A stretch of 64,000 nt of DNA, from NCBI GenBank assembly GCA_963848525.1, contig CAWKDZ010000002.1, positions 310,001 through 374,000 of the forward strand, given 5' to 3'. A program made the position numbers and the translations under genes. Of this stretch, positions 26,263-34,690 are shown in pieces (the stretch's first letter is position 1; every line of letters starts with the position of its first letter). The notes below the pieces were generated by a model. The model searched no databases. It was not told the origin of the DNA and saw only the letters and a program-made list of their open reading frames with translations. The DNA comes from JACCTU01 sp963848525. Its GTDB lineage: Bacteria > Actinomycetota > Thermoleophilia > Gaiellales > Gaiellaceae.

Positions 26263-26802
26263 GTGCGCACGTTCGGGCCGAAGTTCCTTATCACGCGCAT
26301 GCGCGCGCGGCGGAAGACCGACGAGCGACCCGCAGAGCCGTCGCCTCCGGCTGCGACCGAGCACCAGCACGTCCACGTGACCCCGCGCGAGCCCGACTCT
26401 GAGAGCCAGCCGGTGCTCGAGCGGCGGCTCGAGCCCGTTCCGGAGCCCGAGCCGGAACCGCCGCCGGCGCCCGAGCCGCTGCCGCCGGCTGCCGAGGCGG
26501 AGCTCCTCCCGGAGGCCGAGCCGCCGAAGCTCGAGCCCGTGCCGGACCCCGAACCGGAGCCCGAGCCCGAACCGGAGCGCGTCGTCGCGCTGCCTTTCGC
26601 CGCCTCCCCGCGCGAATGGAACGTCTGGGAGCTCGAACGACTCGCGCGCGCCCACTCCGGTGGCGATGCGGTCCAGGACGAAGAGCGCGCGTACCTGCTC
26701 GTCTACCTGCGCGAGTTCGCGACGCCGGAGGGCACGCTGCCGGTCGACTTCGACACGCTCGTGCGCGAGTCGTTCGGCGAGCTTCTCGTTCCCGGTCGGT
26801 GA
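26263..26802 (+). CDS. Pro/Glu-rich hypothetical protein
   Basis: 179 residues from GTG 26263 (an ATG at 26299 is an alternative). The middle (about 50-115) is almost entirely Pro, Glu and Ala (PEPEPEPPPAPEPLPP), expected to be extended and disordered. The C-terminal 60 residues (SPREWNVWELERLARAHSGG and EERAYLLVYLREFATPEG) look folded and helical. I do not recognise a family. It lies 7 bases after the coiled-coil gene and overlaps the next gene by 4 bases (GTGA), so it is likely in the same operon. Confidence 0.55.
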   Translation: MRTFGPKFLITRMRARRKTDERPAEPSPPAATEHQHVHVTPREPDSESQPVLERRLEPVPEPEPEPPPAPEPLPPAAEAELLPEAEPPKLEPVPDPEPEPEPEPERVVALPFAASPREWNVWELERLARAHSGGDAVQDEERAYLLVYLREFATPEGTLPVDFDTLVRESFGELLVPGR

Positions 26803-27227
26803 TCGAGCGCGGCCTCGCCCGACGCGGGCTCGCGCTCGCCGCGGTTGCCCTGCTCGGCGGCGTGCTCGCGTTCGCAGCCGGCTCGTGGGACCGCGGCGGC
26901 GAGACGGCGACGACGAGGGAGGTGGAGCAGGTGCCCGTGCCCGGCTCGGACTGGTACCGGTCACTCGCCGCTCCGTACCCGGCCTCGTCGAAGCGCGAGC
27001 GCACGGCGTGTGGCCAGGTTCTCGGGCCTGCCACGCTCGGCGTCGCGCACCCCGTGCTGCCGTGTGGCGTGAAGCTCTTCATCTCGTACCGCGACAAGCT
27101 CGTCCTGACGCAGGTGGTCGACCGTGGCCCCGCTGTCCCCGGGCGCGACTTCGACGTCACGCGACCACTGGCACAACGCCTCGGTCTCCGTGGAACCCAG
27201 CAGATTCGCTGGCGCTACGCGAGGTAG
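26799..27227 (+). CDS. RlpA-like double-psi barrel lipoprotein/wall protein
   Basis: 142 residues, GTG start overlapping the previous stop. An N-terminal hydrophobic segment (GLALAAVALLGGVLAFAAGS) acts as a signal or anchor. The C-terminal 90 residues carry the RlpA-like double-psi beta-barrel: WYRSLAAPYPA, TACGQVLGPATLGVAHPVLPCG and VVDRGPAVPGRDFDVTRPLA. The Cys pair may form a disulfide. In the family, the VDRGP...D region is the glycan-binding or lytic site, so a cell-wall function is likely. Position after the coiled-coil and Pro-rich genes suggests a wall-related operon. Confidence 0.7.
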   Translation: MIERGLARRGLALAAVALLGGVLAFAAGSWDRGGETATTREVEQVPVPGSDWYRSLAAPYPASSKRERTACGQVLGPATLGVAHPVLPCGVKLFISYRDKLVLTQVVDRGPAVPGRDFDVTRPLAQRLGLRGTQQIRWRYAR

Positions 27228-27236
27228 CTGAGCCGC

Positions 27237-27242
27237 TACCGT
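27237..27242 (+). promoter_or_regulatory. Leaderless -10 box for mnmA
   Basis: TACCGT, 7 nt before GTG 27250. This box is the reason for choosing 27250 over the in-frame GTG at 27241. Confidence 0.5.
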
Positions 27243-27249
27243 GGACCGC

Positions 27250-28497
27250 GTGGTCGAGCTCGTCGGTGATTCGTCGCGCGACGGAGCGTGGGCGCTCGTT
27301 CGCCTCGCCGTCGAGGGCGACACGATCGTCGGTGCCGACGCGCCTGGGCTCGCGCGACCGCTCGAGGGGCTGACCCTGCTCGAGGCGGCCGCGGTTCCGG
27401 GCGAGACCCTTGCCGCCGACGCACTCGCGAACGCAATCGGGCCGGCACTTTACGCGGCGCCCTCGCCCAACCGGGTCGCTGTCGCGATGAGCGGCGGCGT
27501 TGACAGCGCGGTTGCGCTCCTCCGAGCGGGGCACGAAGCGGTCGGCGTGACGCTCAGGCTCTGGCTCGACCCGGCGGGGCCTGACGCGGAACGGGCCTGC
27601 TGCTCGCCCGAGGCCGTCGTCGCCGCGCGCGAGACGTGCCACTCGCTCGGCCTCCCGCACGTGACCCTTGACCTGCGCGAGGAGTTCCGCCGCGCGATCG
27701 TCGACCCGTTCGTGCGGGGTTACGAGCGCGGCGAGACACCCAACCCCTGCATTGCCTGCAACGGCAGCTTCCGCTTCGCCGAGCTGCTCGCCTTTGCCAA
27801 GCGTGCCGGCGCGGCACGTTTGGCCACGGGGCATTACGCCCGCCTCGTCAAGCACCGGGGACGTCTCTTGCTGGCGCGCGGCACAGACGCGCGCAAGGAC
27901 CAGTCGTACATGCTCGGCCGGCTCGACCCGCGCTTGCTCGACCGGCTCTGGTTCCCGCTCGGCGAGCAGACGAAGGAGGAGACGCGCGCCGAGGCGCGCC
28001 ACGCCGGGCTGGGCGCGGCTGCGCGCCGCGAGAGCCAGGAGGCGTGCTTCCTCGCCGGCGGCGACTACCGGGACTTCCTCGAGCGCCGCGGGCTGAACGG
28101 CGAGGGCAGCGTCGTCGACGAGCACGGCGCGGAGCTCGGGCGCCACGAGGGTTACTGGCGCTTCACGCCCGGTCAGCGGAAGGGGCTCGGCATCGCCGGC
28201 GGGCGCCCGTTGTACGCCCTGCGGACCGACGCCGCGACCGGGACAGTCGTGGTCGGGCCGCGCGAGGCGCTCGCGACGTCGATCGTCCGCGCGCGCGGGC
28301 GGCTGTTCGTCCCGGTCGCGCGCGTCGAGGCGAAGCTCCGCTACGGCTCGCCGGCGGTTCCCGCAACGGTCGCCTCGACCGACGGCGGCTTCGAGCTCGA
28401 GCTCGACGAGCCCGCGTACGCCGTGGCGTCGGGACAGGCAGCCGTGCTGTACGAGGACGACGCGGTCGTCGGCTCGGGAATCGTCACAACGCCCTAA
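27250..28497 (+). CDS. mnmA: tRNA 2-thiouridine synthase MnmA with N-terminal extension
   Basis: 415 residues. From about residue 75 it is a standard MnmA: SGGVDSAVAL pyrophosphatase loop, ACCSPEAV, NPCIACNGSFRF with the first catalytic Cys, GHYAR and ESQEACF with the second catalytic Cys. It adds sulfur at U34 of tRNA-Lys, -Glu and -Gln. The first 70 residues (from VVELVGDSSRDGAWALVRLA) are extra compared with the usual 360; they loosely resemble a NifU/IscU fold without its Cys, which is inference. Start taken as GTG 27250 because TACCGT lies 7 nt before it. Confidence 0.9.
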   Translation: MVELVGDSSRDGAWALVRLAVEGDTIVGADAPGLARPLEGLTLLEAAAVPGETLAADALANAIGPALYAAPSPNRVAVAMSGGVDSAVALLRAGHEAVGVTLRLWLDPAGPDAERACCSPEAVVAARETCHSLGLPHVTLDLREEFRRAIVDPFVRGYERGETPNPCIACNGSFRFAELLAFAKRAGAARLATGHYARLVKHRGRLLLARGTDARKDQSYMLGRLDPRLLDRLWFPLGEQTKEETRAEARHAGLGAAARRESQEACFLAGGDYRDFLERRGLNGEGSVVDEHGAELGRHEGYWRFTPGQRKGLGIAGGRPLYALRTDAATGTVVVGPREALATSIVRARGRLFVPVARVEAKLRYGSPAVPATVASTDGGFELELDEPAYAVASGQAAVLYEDDAVVGSGIVTTP

Positions 28498-28512
28498 GAT
28501 CGCCCTGTACGC

Positions 28513-28983
28513 GTGTTGCAACTCGTGGCCTTCACCTGGAACGACCTCGTCGACCTTGCGTTGGCGGTCTTCCTGTTCGCGGTGGGGCTTTCGCTCGCTT
28601 ACGCATTCGTTCGTCTCGGCGGAACCTTTGGACGCACGTCCGCGTTCATCAAAGGGGCCCAGGATGAGCTCCTGCCGGTGATCAACAAGACCGGGGGGAC
28701 GGTCGATCGCGTGAACATCCAACTCGACAAACTCGACCTCGTCACCGACAGCGCCGTCGATGCAGCAGACAGCGCCGACACGGCCGTGCGCGCCGTCAGC
28801 TTCGCGATTCAGCGCCCGGTGCAGAAGGTGGCGGGGTTTGCGGCCGGCGTCTCGCACGGCGCCGCGGCGTTCCGGGTCGAGCGGGATCTGCGCAGCGCCG
28901 TCGACCGCGGCAAGGAGGCGGCGAGGCGGCGTGAAAGCGAGCTGGAGGACGAGTTGCGACGCGCGGACGAGGAAACCCCGTGA
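28513..28983 (+). CDS. DUF948-like membrane protein
   Basis: 156 residues from GTG 28513. One N-terminal transmembrane helix (WNDLVDLALAVFLFAVGLSL), then a helical segment with FIKGAQDELLPVINKTGGTVDRVN and a heptad-like VTDSAVDAADSADTAVRAV, like DUF948 proteins found beside stress-sigma operons. The C-terminus is charged (RRRESELEDELRRADEE). It is in an operon with the anti-sigma-like gene (GTGA overlap). Function of the family not established. TAAGAT lies 12 nt upstream. Confidence 0.65.
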   Translation: MLQLVAFTWNDLVDLALAVFLFAVGLSLAYAFVRLGGTFGRTSAFIKGAQDELLPVINKTGGTVDRVNIQLDKLDLVTDSAVDAADSADTAVRAVSFAIQRPVQKVAGFAAGVSHGAAAFRVERDLRSAVDRGKEAARRRESELEDELRRADEETP

Positions 28984-29348
28984 CCTCCGACGAGATCACG
29001 CTGCGCCTGCCGCGCGAGCGGCCGTTCTTCGGCGTCGCGCATCTCGTCCTCAGTGGTCTCGCCGCGCGGCTCGACGTCAACTTCGACCAGCTCGAGGACG
29101 TGCACGTCGCCCTCGCAGAACTGCTCGAGCAGCAGGAGACCGAGGACGAGATCACGCTCAACGTGCGCGTCGAGGGCGAGACGATGCACGCCGCGCTGGG
29201 GCCGTTCGACGAGACGCTCGAGGAGGATCTGGCCCGCAGCGACGGTGTCGGTCTTCGCCGGGTGCTCGACACGGTCGTCGACGACGTCCGCGTCGTCGAC
29301 CGCGGCGGCCGGCCCTGGGTCGAGCTGACGAAGGTGGTCCGCGCGTGA
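28980..29348 (+). CDS. Anti-sigma-factor-like HATPase protein, degenerate N-box
   Basis: 122 residues. Overall the GHKL/RsbW fold: residues 38-60 (QLEDVHVALAELLEQQETEDE) and DGVGLRRVLDTVVDDVRVV. In RsbW and SpoIIAB the N-box is Glu-x-x-x-Asn; here E47 is followed by Gln51, and no DxGxG loop is apparent, so ATP binding is doubtful. It overlaps the sigma factor gene by 4 bases (GTGA), the expected position of a SigB/SigF partner. Likely binds the sigma factor directly. Confidence 0.7.
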   Translation: MTSDEITLRLPRERPFFGVAHLVLSGLAARLDVNFDQLEDVHVALAELLEQQETEDEITLNVRVEGETMHAALGPFDETLEEDLARSDGVGLRRVLDTVVDDVRVVDRGGRPWVELTKVVRA

Positions 29349-30118
29349 CGGACCGAAACGACCGCGAGCTGCTTCGCCGCTACCACGAGGAGGGCGACCT
29401 CCAGGCGCGAGAGCAGCTGATCGAGCAGTACATGTCGCTGGTCCGCTCGCTCGCACGGCGCTACTCGTACCGCGGCGAGCAGCTCGACGACCTCGTCCAG
29501 ATCGGCGCGATCGGCCTGATCAAGGCGATCGACCGCTTCGACCTCGAGCGCGGCGTCGAGCTGACGACCTATGCGACGCCGAACATCATCGGCGAGATCA
29601 AGCGCCACTTCCGCGACAAGGGCTGGTCGGTGCGCGTGCCGCGCGGGCTCCAGGAGCTGAACGTCCAGCTCTCGCGCCTGGTCGAGCAGCTGACCGTGCA
29701 GCTCGAGCGCTCGCCGACGATCGCCGAGCTCGCGAAGGCGTCCGACTCGACCGAGGAGGAGGTGCTCGAGGCGCTGGAGAGCGGGCGTGCCTATTCGACG
29801 CTCTCGCTCTCGACGGGCACCAGCGGCGACGGCGAGGAAGAGCTCGACCCGCTCGAGTCGATCGGCGAGGAGGAGCACGAGTACGAGGTCTCCGAGGACC
29901 GCGCCGTGCTCGAGCCCGGCTTCCGCGCGCTCGACGAGCGCGAGCGGAAGATCCTCCACCTCCGTTTCTTCGAAGGCCTGACGCAGTCCCAGATCGCGCA
30001 GCAGGTCGGGATCTCGCAGATGCACGTCTCGCGGCTGATCCGCCGCTCGCTCGAGAAGATCCGCGCCGAGATCGCGGAGGAGGAGACGCAGGAGCCCCGC
30101 CGGGCCGCGAGGGGCTGA
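29345..30118 (+). CDS. SigB/SigF-type RNA polymerase sigma factor
   Basis: 257 residues of sigma-70 group 3. Region 2 has DLVQIGAIGLIKAIDRFD and TYATPNIIGEIKRHFRDKGW (-10 recognition), region 3 has PRGLQELN and SPTIAELAKASD, region 4 ends with LTQSQIAQQVGISQMHVSRL (HTH for the -35 element). Group 3 factors of this kind run general stress or sporulation responses; here the adjacent anti-sigma-like protein is the probable regulator. GTGA overlap with it. Its stop TGA (30116-30118) lies in the hairpin at 30111-30123. Confidence 0.9.
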   Translation: MTDRNDRELLRRYHEEGDLQAREQLIEQYMSLVRSLARRYSYRGEQLDDLVQIGAIGLIKAIDRFDLERGVELTTYATPNIIGEIKRHFRDKGWSVRVPRGLQELNVQLSRLVEQLTVQLERSPTIAELAKASDSTEEEVLEALESGRAYSTLSLSTGTSGDGEEELDPLESIGEEEHEYEVSEDRAVLEPGFRALDERERKILHLRFFEGLTQSQIAQQVGISQMHVSRLIRRSLEKIRAEIAEEETQEPRRAARG

Positions 30119-30123
30119 GCCCC
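30111..30123. terminator. Hairpin at the end of the sigma-factor gene
   Basis: GGGGCT and AGCCCC flank a single-base loop (30117), with the sigma stop codon across the loop. It is short and has no T-run, so weak as an intrinsic terminator. Confidence 0.35.
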
Positions 30124-30134
30124 GAGGCCGCACC

Positions 30135-30140
30135 TACAAT
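30135..30140 (+). promoter_or_regulatory. Leaderless -10 box for alaS
   Basis: TACAAT, 7 nt before GTG 30148. The best-matching box to the canonical TATAAT in the set. Confidence 0.6.
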
Positions 30141-30147
30141 CGGCGGC

Positions 30148-32699
30148 GTGAACACGACCGCCGAGCTGCGCGAGGGCTTCCTCTCGTTCTTCGAGGAGCG
30201 CGGGCACATGCGCTTCCCGTCGTGGTCGCTGATCCCGCCGCCGGAGGACCCGTCGACGCTTCTTCATCTCGGCGGGAATGCAGCCGCTGAAGCCGTACTT
30301 CGCCGGCCGCGAGGATCCGCCCGCGCCGCGCTGTCGACGACCGTGCAGAAGGTGCTGCGCGCAGGCGGCAAGGACACGGACCTCGACGAGGTCGGGCTGA
30401 CCGCGCGACACCGTCGATGTTCGAGATGCTCGGCAACTTCTCGTTCGGCGCACTACTTCAAGGACGGCGCGATCGAGCTCGCGGGGAGTTCGTCACCGAG
30501 CACATGCGCCTCGAGCCGGACCGGCTCTGGGCGAGCGTGTTCGCGGGTGACGCGGAGCTCGGGCTCGGCGAGGACGAGGTCGCGGTCGCGGCCTGGCTGC
30601 GGAAGATCGGGCTTCCGCGCGATCGCATCGTCGCGTTCCCGAGCGTCGGAGAACTTCTGGGGCCCGCGGGCGAGACCGGCCCGTGCGGGCCATGCTCCGA
30701 GCTCCACTGGACCGGGGCGAGGAGCACGGCTGCGGCGAGCGTGACTGCGGCCCGAACGTGCGAGCGCTGCGATCGCTTCATCGAGTTCTGGAACCTCGTC
30801 TTCATGGAGTTCGACCTCGCCGCCGACGGCTCGCTGACACCTCTGCCGAAGCAGAACATCGACACGGGGATGGGGCTCGAGCGCGGCGCGATGCTGCTCC
30901 AGGACGCCGGGTCGATCTTCGACACCGACGGCTTCCGCTTGATCATGGACTGGATCGAGCGCGAGTCGCGGCATCGCCTCGGACGTCGTCGCCGACGGCG
31001 ACGAAGGCGCACCGCGTGATCACCGACCACGGCCGCGGGATGACGTTCCTCGCCGCCGAGGGCGTCGTGCCGTCGAACGAGGGGCGCGGCTACGTCCTGC
31101 GGCGGCTGATCCGGCGGGCGGTCGTCCAGGCTCGTCGGATCGGGCTCGAGGACGTCTGACCGACTGCCGGCGATCGTGGTCGAGCAGGTCGGGCAGTGGT
31201 ATCCGGAGGTGGTCGAGCACGCCGGCGACGTCGAGCGGATCGTCCGCGCCGAGGAGGAGCGCTTCCGCGAGACGCTCGAGCGCGGCCTGCGCGAGTTCGA
31301 GGCGCTCGCCGAGCGCAAGGCGATCACCGGCGAGGAGGCGTTCACGCTCGCCGCGACGTACGGGTTCCCGCTCGAGCTCACCGTCGAGCTCGCCGAGGAG
31401 CGGGGCCAGCCGGTCGACGTCGACGCCTATCGCCGCGCGATGGCCGAGCACCGCGAGATCTCGCGGTCGGGCGCGGCCTTCGACGTGCCGACCTCGCTCG
31501 CCGGCGGCCCGCGCACCGAGTTCGTCGGCTACGAGCGTGTCGACGTCCTGACCGCGATCGTCGCGTACAACGACCGCGGCGACGGCACGTTCGACGCGAA
31601 GCTCGAGCTCTCGCCGTTCTACCCCGAGGGCGGCGGCCAGGTGTCCGACACGGGCTGGATCGAAGACGACGCGACCGGGAACCGCGCCGAGCTCGTGCGC
31701 GCGACGAGGCTCGGTGACGACCAGGTGCTGACCTTCCGCGGCGACGGGTTCGGCGAAGGAACGCGCGTGCGTGCGGCCGTGCCCTGGTCGGTGCGCTTCC
31801 CGACGATGGCGAACCACACCGGGACGCATCTCCTGCACAAGGCGCTGCGGGAGGTGCTCGGCGACCACGCACAGCAGGCCGGCTCCGCAGTGCGCCCGGA
31901 CAAGCTGCGCTTCGACTTCACGCATCCGCAGGCGCTGACGCCGGAGGAGCGCGAGCGAGTCGAGCAGCGCGTCAACGAGCAGGTCTTTCGGAACCTGCCC
32001 GTGCGCACGTACGTGACGACGCTCGACGAGGCGCGCAAGCTCGGCGCGACGATGCTCTTCGGCGAGAAGTACGGCGACGAGGTGCGCGTCGTCGAGCTCG
32101 CCGGGTACTCGCGCGAGCTGTGCGGCGGCACGCACGTCCGCTCGACCGCCGAGATCGGGCCGTTCGTGATTCTCTCCGAGGGGTCCGTCGGCTCCGGCGT
32201 GCGCCGGATCGAGGCCGTGACGTCGGGAGAGGCCTGGGCGCTCCTGCACGCGCGCGCACGCGAGGCCGACGAGCTCCGCGGCGAACTCGAGCGGCTGCGG
32301 CGCGAGGCCAAGAAGCCGAAGGCCGAGGCCGCCGGGCCGGAGGTCGTGGACGAGCGCCGGACCGAGGCCGGCGACGTGCACGTGATCGTCGTCGAGGCGC
32401 GCGCGGCGTCGCCCGACGACCTGCTCCAGCTGTCCGACCGGCTCAAGCAGCAGCACGCGCCGGCAGCGGTCGTCCTCGGCGCCCGCGAGGACGGCGCTGC
32501 GCACCTGATCCTGAACTTCGACCGCTCGCTCGAGTCGCGGGGCCTCGATGCGCGCGACGTCGTCAAGCAGGCCGCGGTGCTGATCGGCGGCGGCGGCGGC
32601 GGTCGCGCGACGATGGCGCGGGCCGGGGGAAAGCAGCCCGAGCGGCTCGGCGAGGCTCTGGCCGAGGCGGAGCGGCTGATCGTCTCGGCGCTGAGTTGA
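30148..32699 (+). pseudogene. alaS: Alanyl-tRNA synthetase, frame-disrupted in its first third
   Basis: About 850 codons in all. From 31160 to 32699 the frame is clean: editing domain (MANHTGTHLLHKAL), CGGTHVRS zinc motif and the C-terminal oligomerisation domain. Between about 30255 and 31160 the conserved class II core (ISAGMQPLKPYF, MFEMLGNFSFG, DTGMGLERG and SNEGRGYVLRRLIRRA) is spread over all three frames by about ten small indels, near 30258, 30330, 30413, 30449, 30483, 30711, 30758, 30970, 31006 and 31156. Each break is repaired by a one- or two-base change and no fragment is lost. GTG 30148 follows TACAAT by 7 nt. Reading this as a broken essential gene is implausible; sequence error is the simpler account. 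Confidence 0.75.
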
Positions 32700-33082
32700 A
32701 GGTGCTGGCGCTGGACTACGGCGCCGCGCGCACGGGTGTCGCGGTCTCCGATCCCACCGGCACCGTCGCGCGGCCGCTCGGCGTCGTCGAGCGGGCCTCG
32801 AGCGAGGCGGGGCTGGCGAAGCTGGTCGAGCTCGTTCGCGGTGAGGAGCCGGAGCGCGTTGTCGTCGGCCTGCCGCTGACGCTCCGCGGCGAGCGTGGGG
32901 AGCAGGCGCAGGCGACCGAGCGGTTCCTCGAGTCCCTTCGCGCCGTCCTCGACGTGCCGGTCGAGACCTTCGACGAGCGCTTCACGACCCGCCTGGCCGA
33001 GGGCGGCGGCGGCGATGCCCCCGAGGACGCCCGCGCGGCCGCGCACCTGCTGATGTCCTATCTGACATGGGCGAGCCGGTAA
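32696..33082 (+). CDS. ruvX: Holliday junction resolvase-like RuvX/YqgF
   Basis: 128 residues, TTG start overlapping the alaS stop (TTGA); a GTG 6 bases on is an alternative start. RNase H-like fold: LALDYGAARTGVAVSD (residues 4-19) with the first catalytic Asp, the second acid in VVVGLPLTLRGERGE, and ETFDERFTTRLAE containing the third. Known family members process or resolve branched DNA or act in 16S rRNA maturation; the exact role varies. It is in an operon with alaS upstream and mltG downstream, a common order. Confidence 0.9.
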   Translation: MKVLALDYGAARTGVAVSDPTGTVARPLGVVERASSEAGLAKLVELVRGEEPERVVVGLPLTLRGERGEQAQATERFLESLRAVLDVPVETFDERFTTRLAEGGGGDAPEDARAAAHLLMSYLTWASR

Positions 33083-33993
33083 CGCCGCCGGTCCCGGGTC
33101 GGCCGCGCCCGTCCAGCCGCCAGCTCTGGACGCGCCGCGGGCTGGCGCTGCTCGTGCTGGTCGGCGCCCTCGCGTTCGTCGCGTGGCTCGGGGCGCTCGC
33201 GCTCGGCGCGGTGCGCGAGAGCGCGCCCCCGCCGCCGCCGCCGACAACCACCCCGCCGCCTCCACCGAAGCCGCTGCGGATCGTGTTCCCCGAGGGCTTC
33301 ACGATCGACCAGATGGCGTCGCGGATCACCGCGGTGAACAGGATCGCGCGGGAGAAGCGCAACGTGAAGCCGAAGCTGCGAGCTGCGCAGTACCTGAGGC
33401 TGACCCGGCGGTCGCGGCTTCCGGGCGAGTTTGCCGGCGACCGGAAGGCACGGCCGCTCGAGGGCTTCCTCTTTCCCGCGACCTACGAGTTCCTGCCGCC
33501 GACGACGACCGGGCAGCTCGTCAACAAGCAGATCGTCGCCTTCAACCGCGCGTGGGCCAAGCTCGACCTCGGCTACGCGAAGTCGAAGAAGCTGACGCCC
33601 TACGACGTGTTGATCATCGCGTCGATGGTCGAGAAGGAGACACTCGCCCCAGAGGAGCGGCCGCTCGTCGCCGCCGTGATCTACAACCGGCTCAAGGCCG
33701 GAATGACGCTCGGGATCGACGCGACCCTGCGCTACGGGCTCGACATTCCAGCGACCGAGTCGATCAGACAGTCGCAGCTGGCGTCGGACAACCCGTACAA
33801 CACGCGCAAGCTGACGGGCCTGCCGCCGACGCCGATTGCGAACCCAGGCCTCGCGTCGCTTCAGGCCGCGGCGCACCCGGCGAAGGTGGACTACCTCTTC
33901 TTCGCACGCAAGCCCGACAAGGTGCACCACTTCTTCACCGCGGACGAGACGGAGTTCCTCCGCTACCTGGCCCAGCACGGCTACGGCGGCTAG
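33067..33993 (+). CDS. mltG: Endolytic murein transglycosylase MltG
   Basis: 308 residues; overlaps ruvX by 16 bases. A basic N-terminus leads into one transmembrane helix (LALLVLVGALAFVAWLGALA, about 27-46), a Pro-rich linker (PPPPPPTTTPPPPP), a LysM-like PEGFTIDQMASRI region and the YceG catalytic domain with IIASMVEKET; E189 is the predicted catalytic Glu. It cleaves nascent peptidoglycan strands at the membrane. Family length is normal (about 340). Confidence 0.92.
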   Translation: MGEPVTPPVPGRPRPSSRQLWTRRGLALLVLVGALAFVAWLGALALGAVRESAPPPPPPTTTPPPPPKPLRIVFPEGFTIDQMASRITAVNRIAREKRNVKPKLRAAQYLRLTRRSRLPGEFAGDRKARPLEGFLFPATYEFLPPTTTGQLVNKQIVAFNRAWAKLDLGYAKSKKLTPYDVLIIASMVEKETLAPEERPLVAAVIYNRLKAGMTLGIDATLRYGLDIPATESIRQSQLASDNPYNTRKLTGLPPTPIANPGLASLQAAAHPAKVDYLFFARKPDKVHHFFTADETEFLRYLAQHGYGG

Positions 33994-34000
33994 CGGGCGG

Positions 34001-34690
34001 GTGCAACCGCTCGGGGCAGGCACGCGTCTGGTCGCCCTGCTCGGGCACCCGGTTGCCCACTCGCTCTCGCCCCGGATGCAGAACGCAGCCTTCGCGGCGC
34101 GCGCGCTCGACTGGGCGTACGTCGCGCTCGACGTGCCGCCCGGCCGCCTCGAGGAGGTCGTGCACGGGCTCGCGGCCGCGGGCTTCGCCGGCGCGAACGT
34201 CACCTCGCCGCACAAGCTCGCCGTCGCCGAGCTCGTCGAGACGGAGGAGTCGTCCGTGAACACGCTCCTGTTCCAGGACGGACGCGTCGTCGGCCGCTCG
34301 ACCGACGCGGCCGTCCTCACCGGACTGCCGTCCGCCAACGCCGCGATCGTCGGCAAAGGCGGGGCGGCGCGTGCGTTCGCAGCGGCGCTCCCGAATGCGC
34401 GCCTGTTCTCGCGCAGCGGCGACTGGCCGCCCGACGTCGCGGACGCCGAGCTCGTCGTGCACGCGACGCCCGTGCGCGACGAGGTGCTGGTCGAGCTCAG
34501 CGCGGGCCAGACGCTCGTCGACCTGCCGTACCCGGAGTCCGCGACCGCCGTCGCTGCGCGCGCCGCGGGCGCGCACGTCGTCGACGGGCTCGAGGTGCTC
34601 GTCGCGCAGGGCGCCGCGGCGTTCGAGCTCTGGACCGGCGTCCCCGCGCCGATCGACGTCATGCGCGCCGCAGTACGCTCTGCGCCGTGA
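34001..34690 (+). CDS. aroE: Shikimate dehydrogenase (short form)
   Basis: 229 residues from GTG 34001. Shikimate-binding SLSPRMQN (family SxSP..N), NVTSPHK with the catalytic Lys, STDAAV with the catalytic Asp, and a GKGGAARA dinucleotide loop. It reduces 3-dehydroshikimate to shikimate. At 229 residues it is shorter than the usual 270 or more, mostly in the loops of the cofactor domain, but the catalytic residues remain. GTGA overlap with aroC. Confidence 0.85.
   Translation: MQPLGAGTRLVALLGHPVAHSLSPRMQNAAFAARALDWAYVALDVPPGRLEEVVHGLAAAGFAGANVTSPHKLAVAELVETEESSVNTLLFQDGRVVGRSTDAAVLTGLPSANAAIVGKGGAARAFAAALPNARLFSRSGDWPPDVADAELVVHATPVRDEVLVELSAGQTLVDLPYPESATAVAARAAGAHVVDGLEVLVAQGAAAFELWTGVPAPIDVMRAAVRSAP

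Noticed and set aside
26410..26590. Tandem repeat DNA (Pro-Glu codons)
   Set aside because: The repetitive look follows from coding a Pro/Glu-rich segment, with no fixed DNA unit.
30148..31165. Programmed frameshifting in alaS
   Set aside because: About ten sites with no common slippery heptamer or following structure; error or degradation is simpler.
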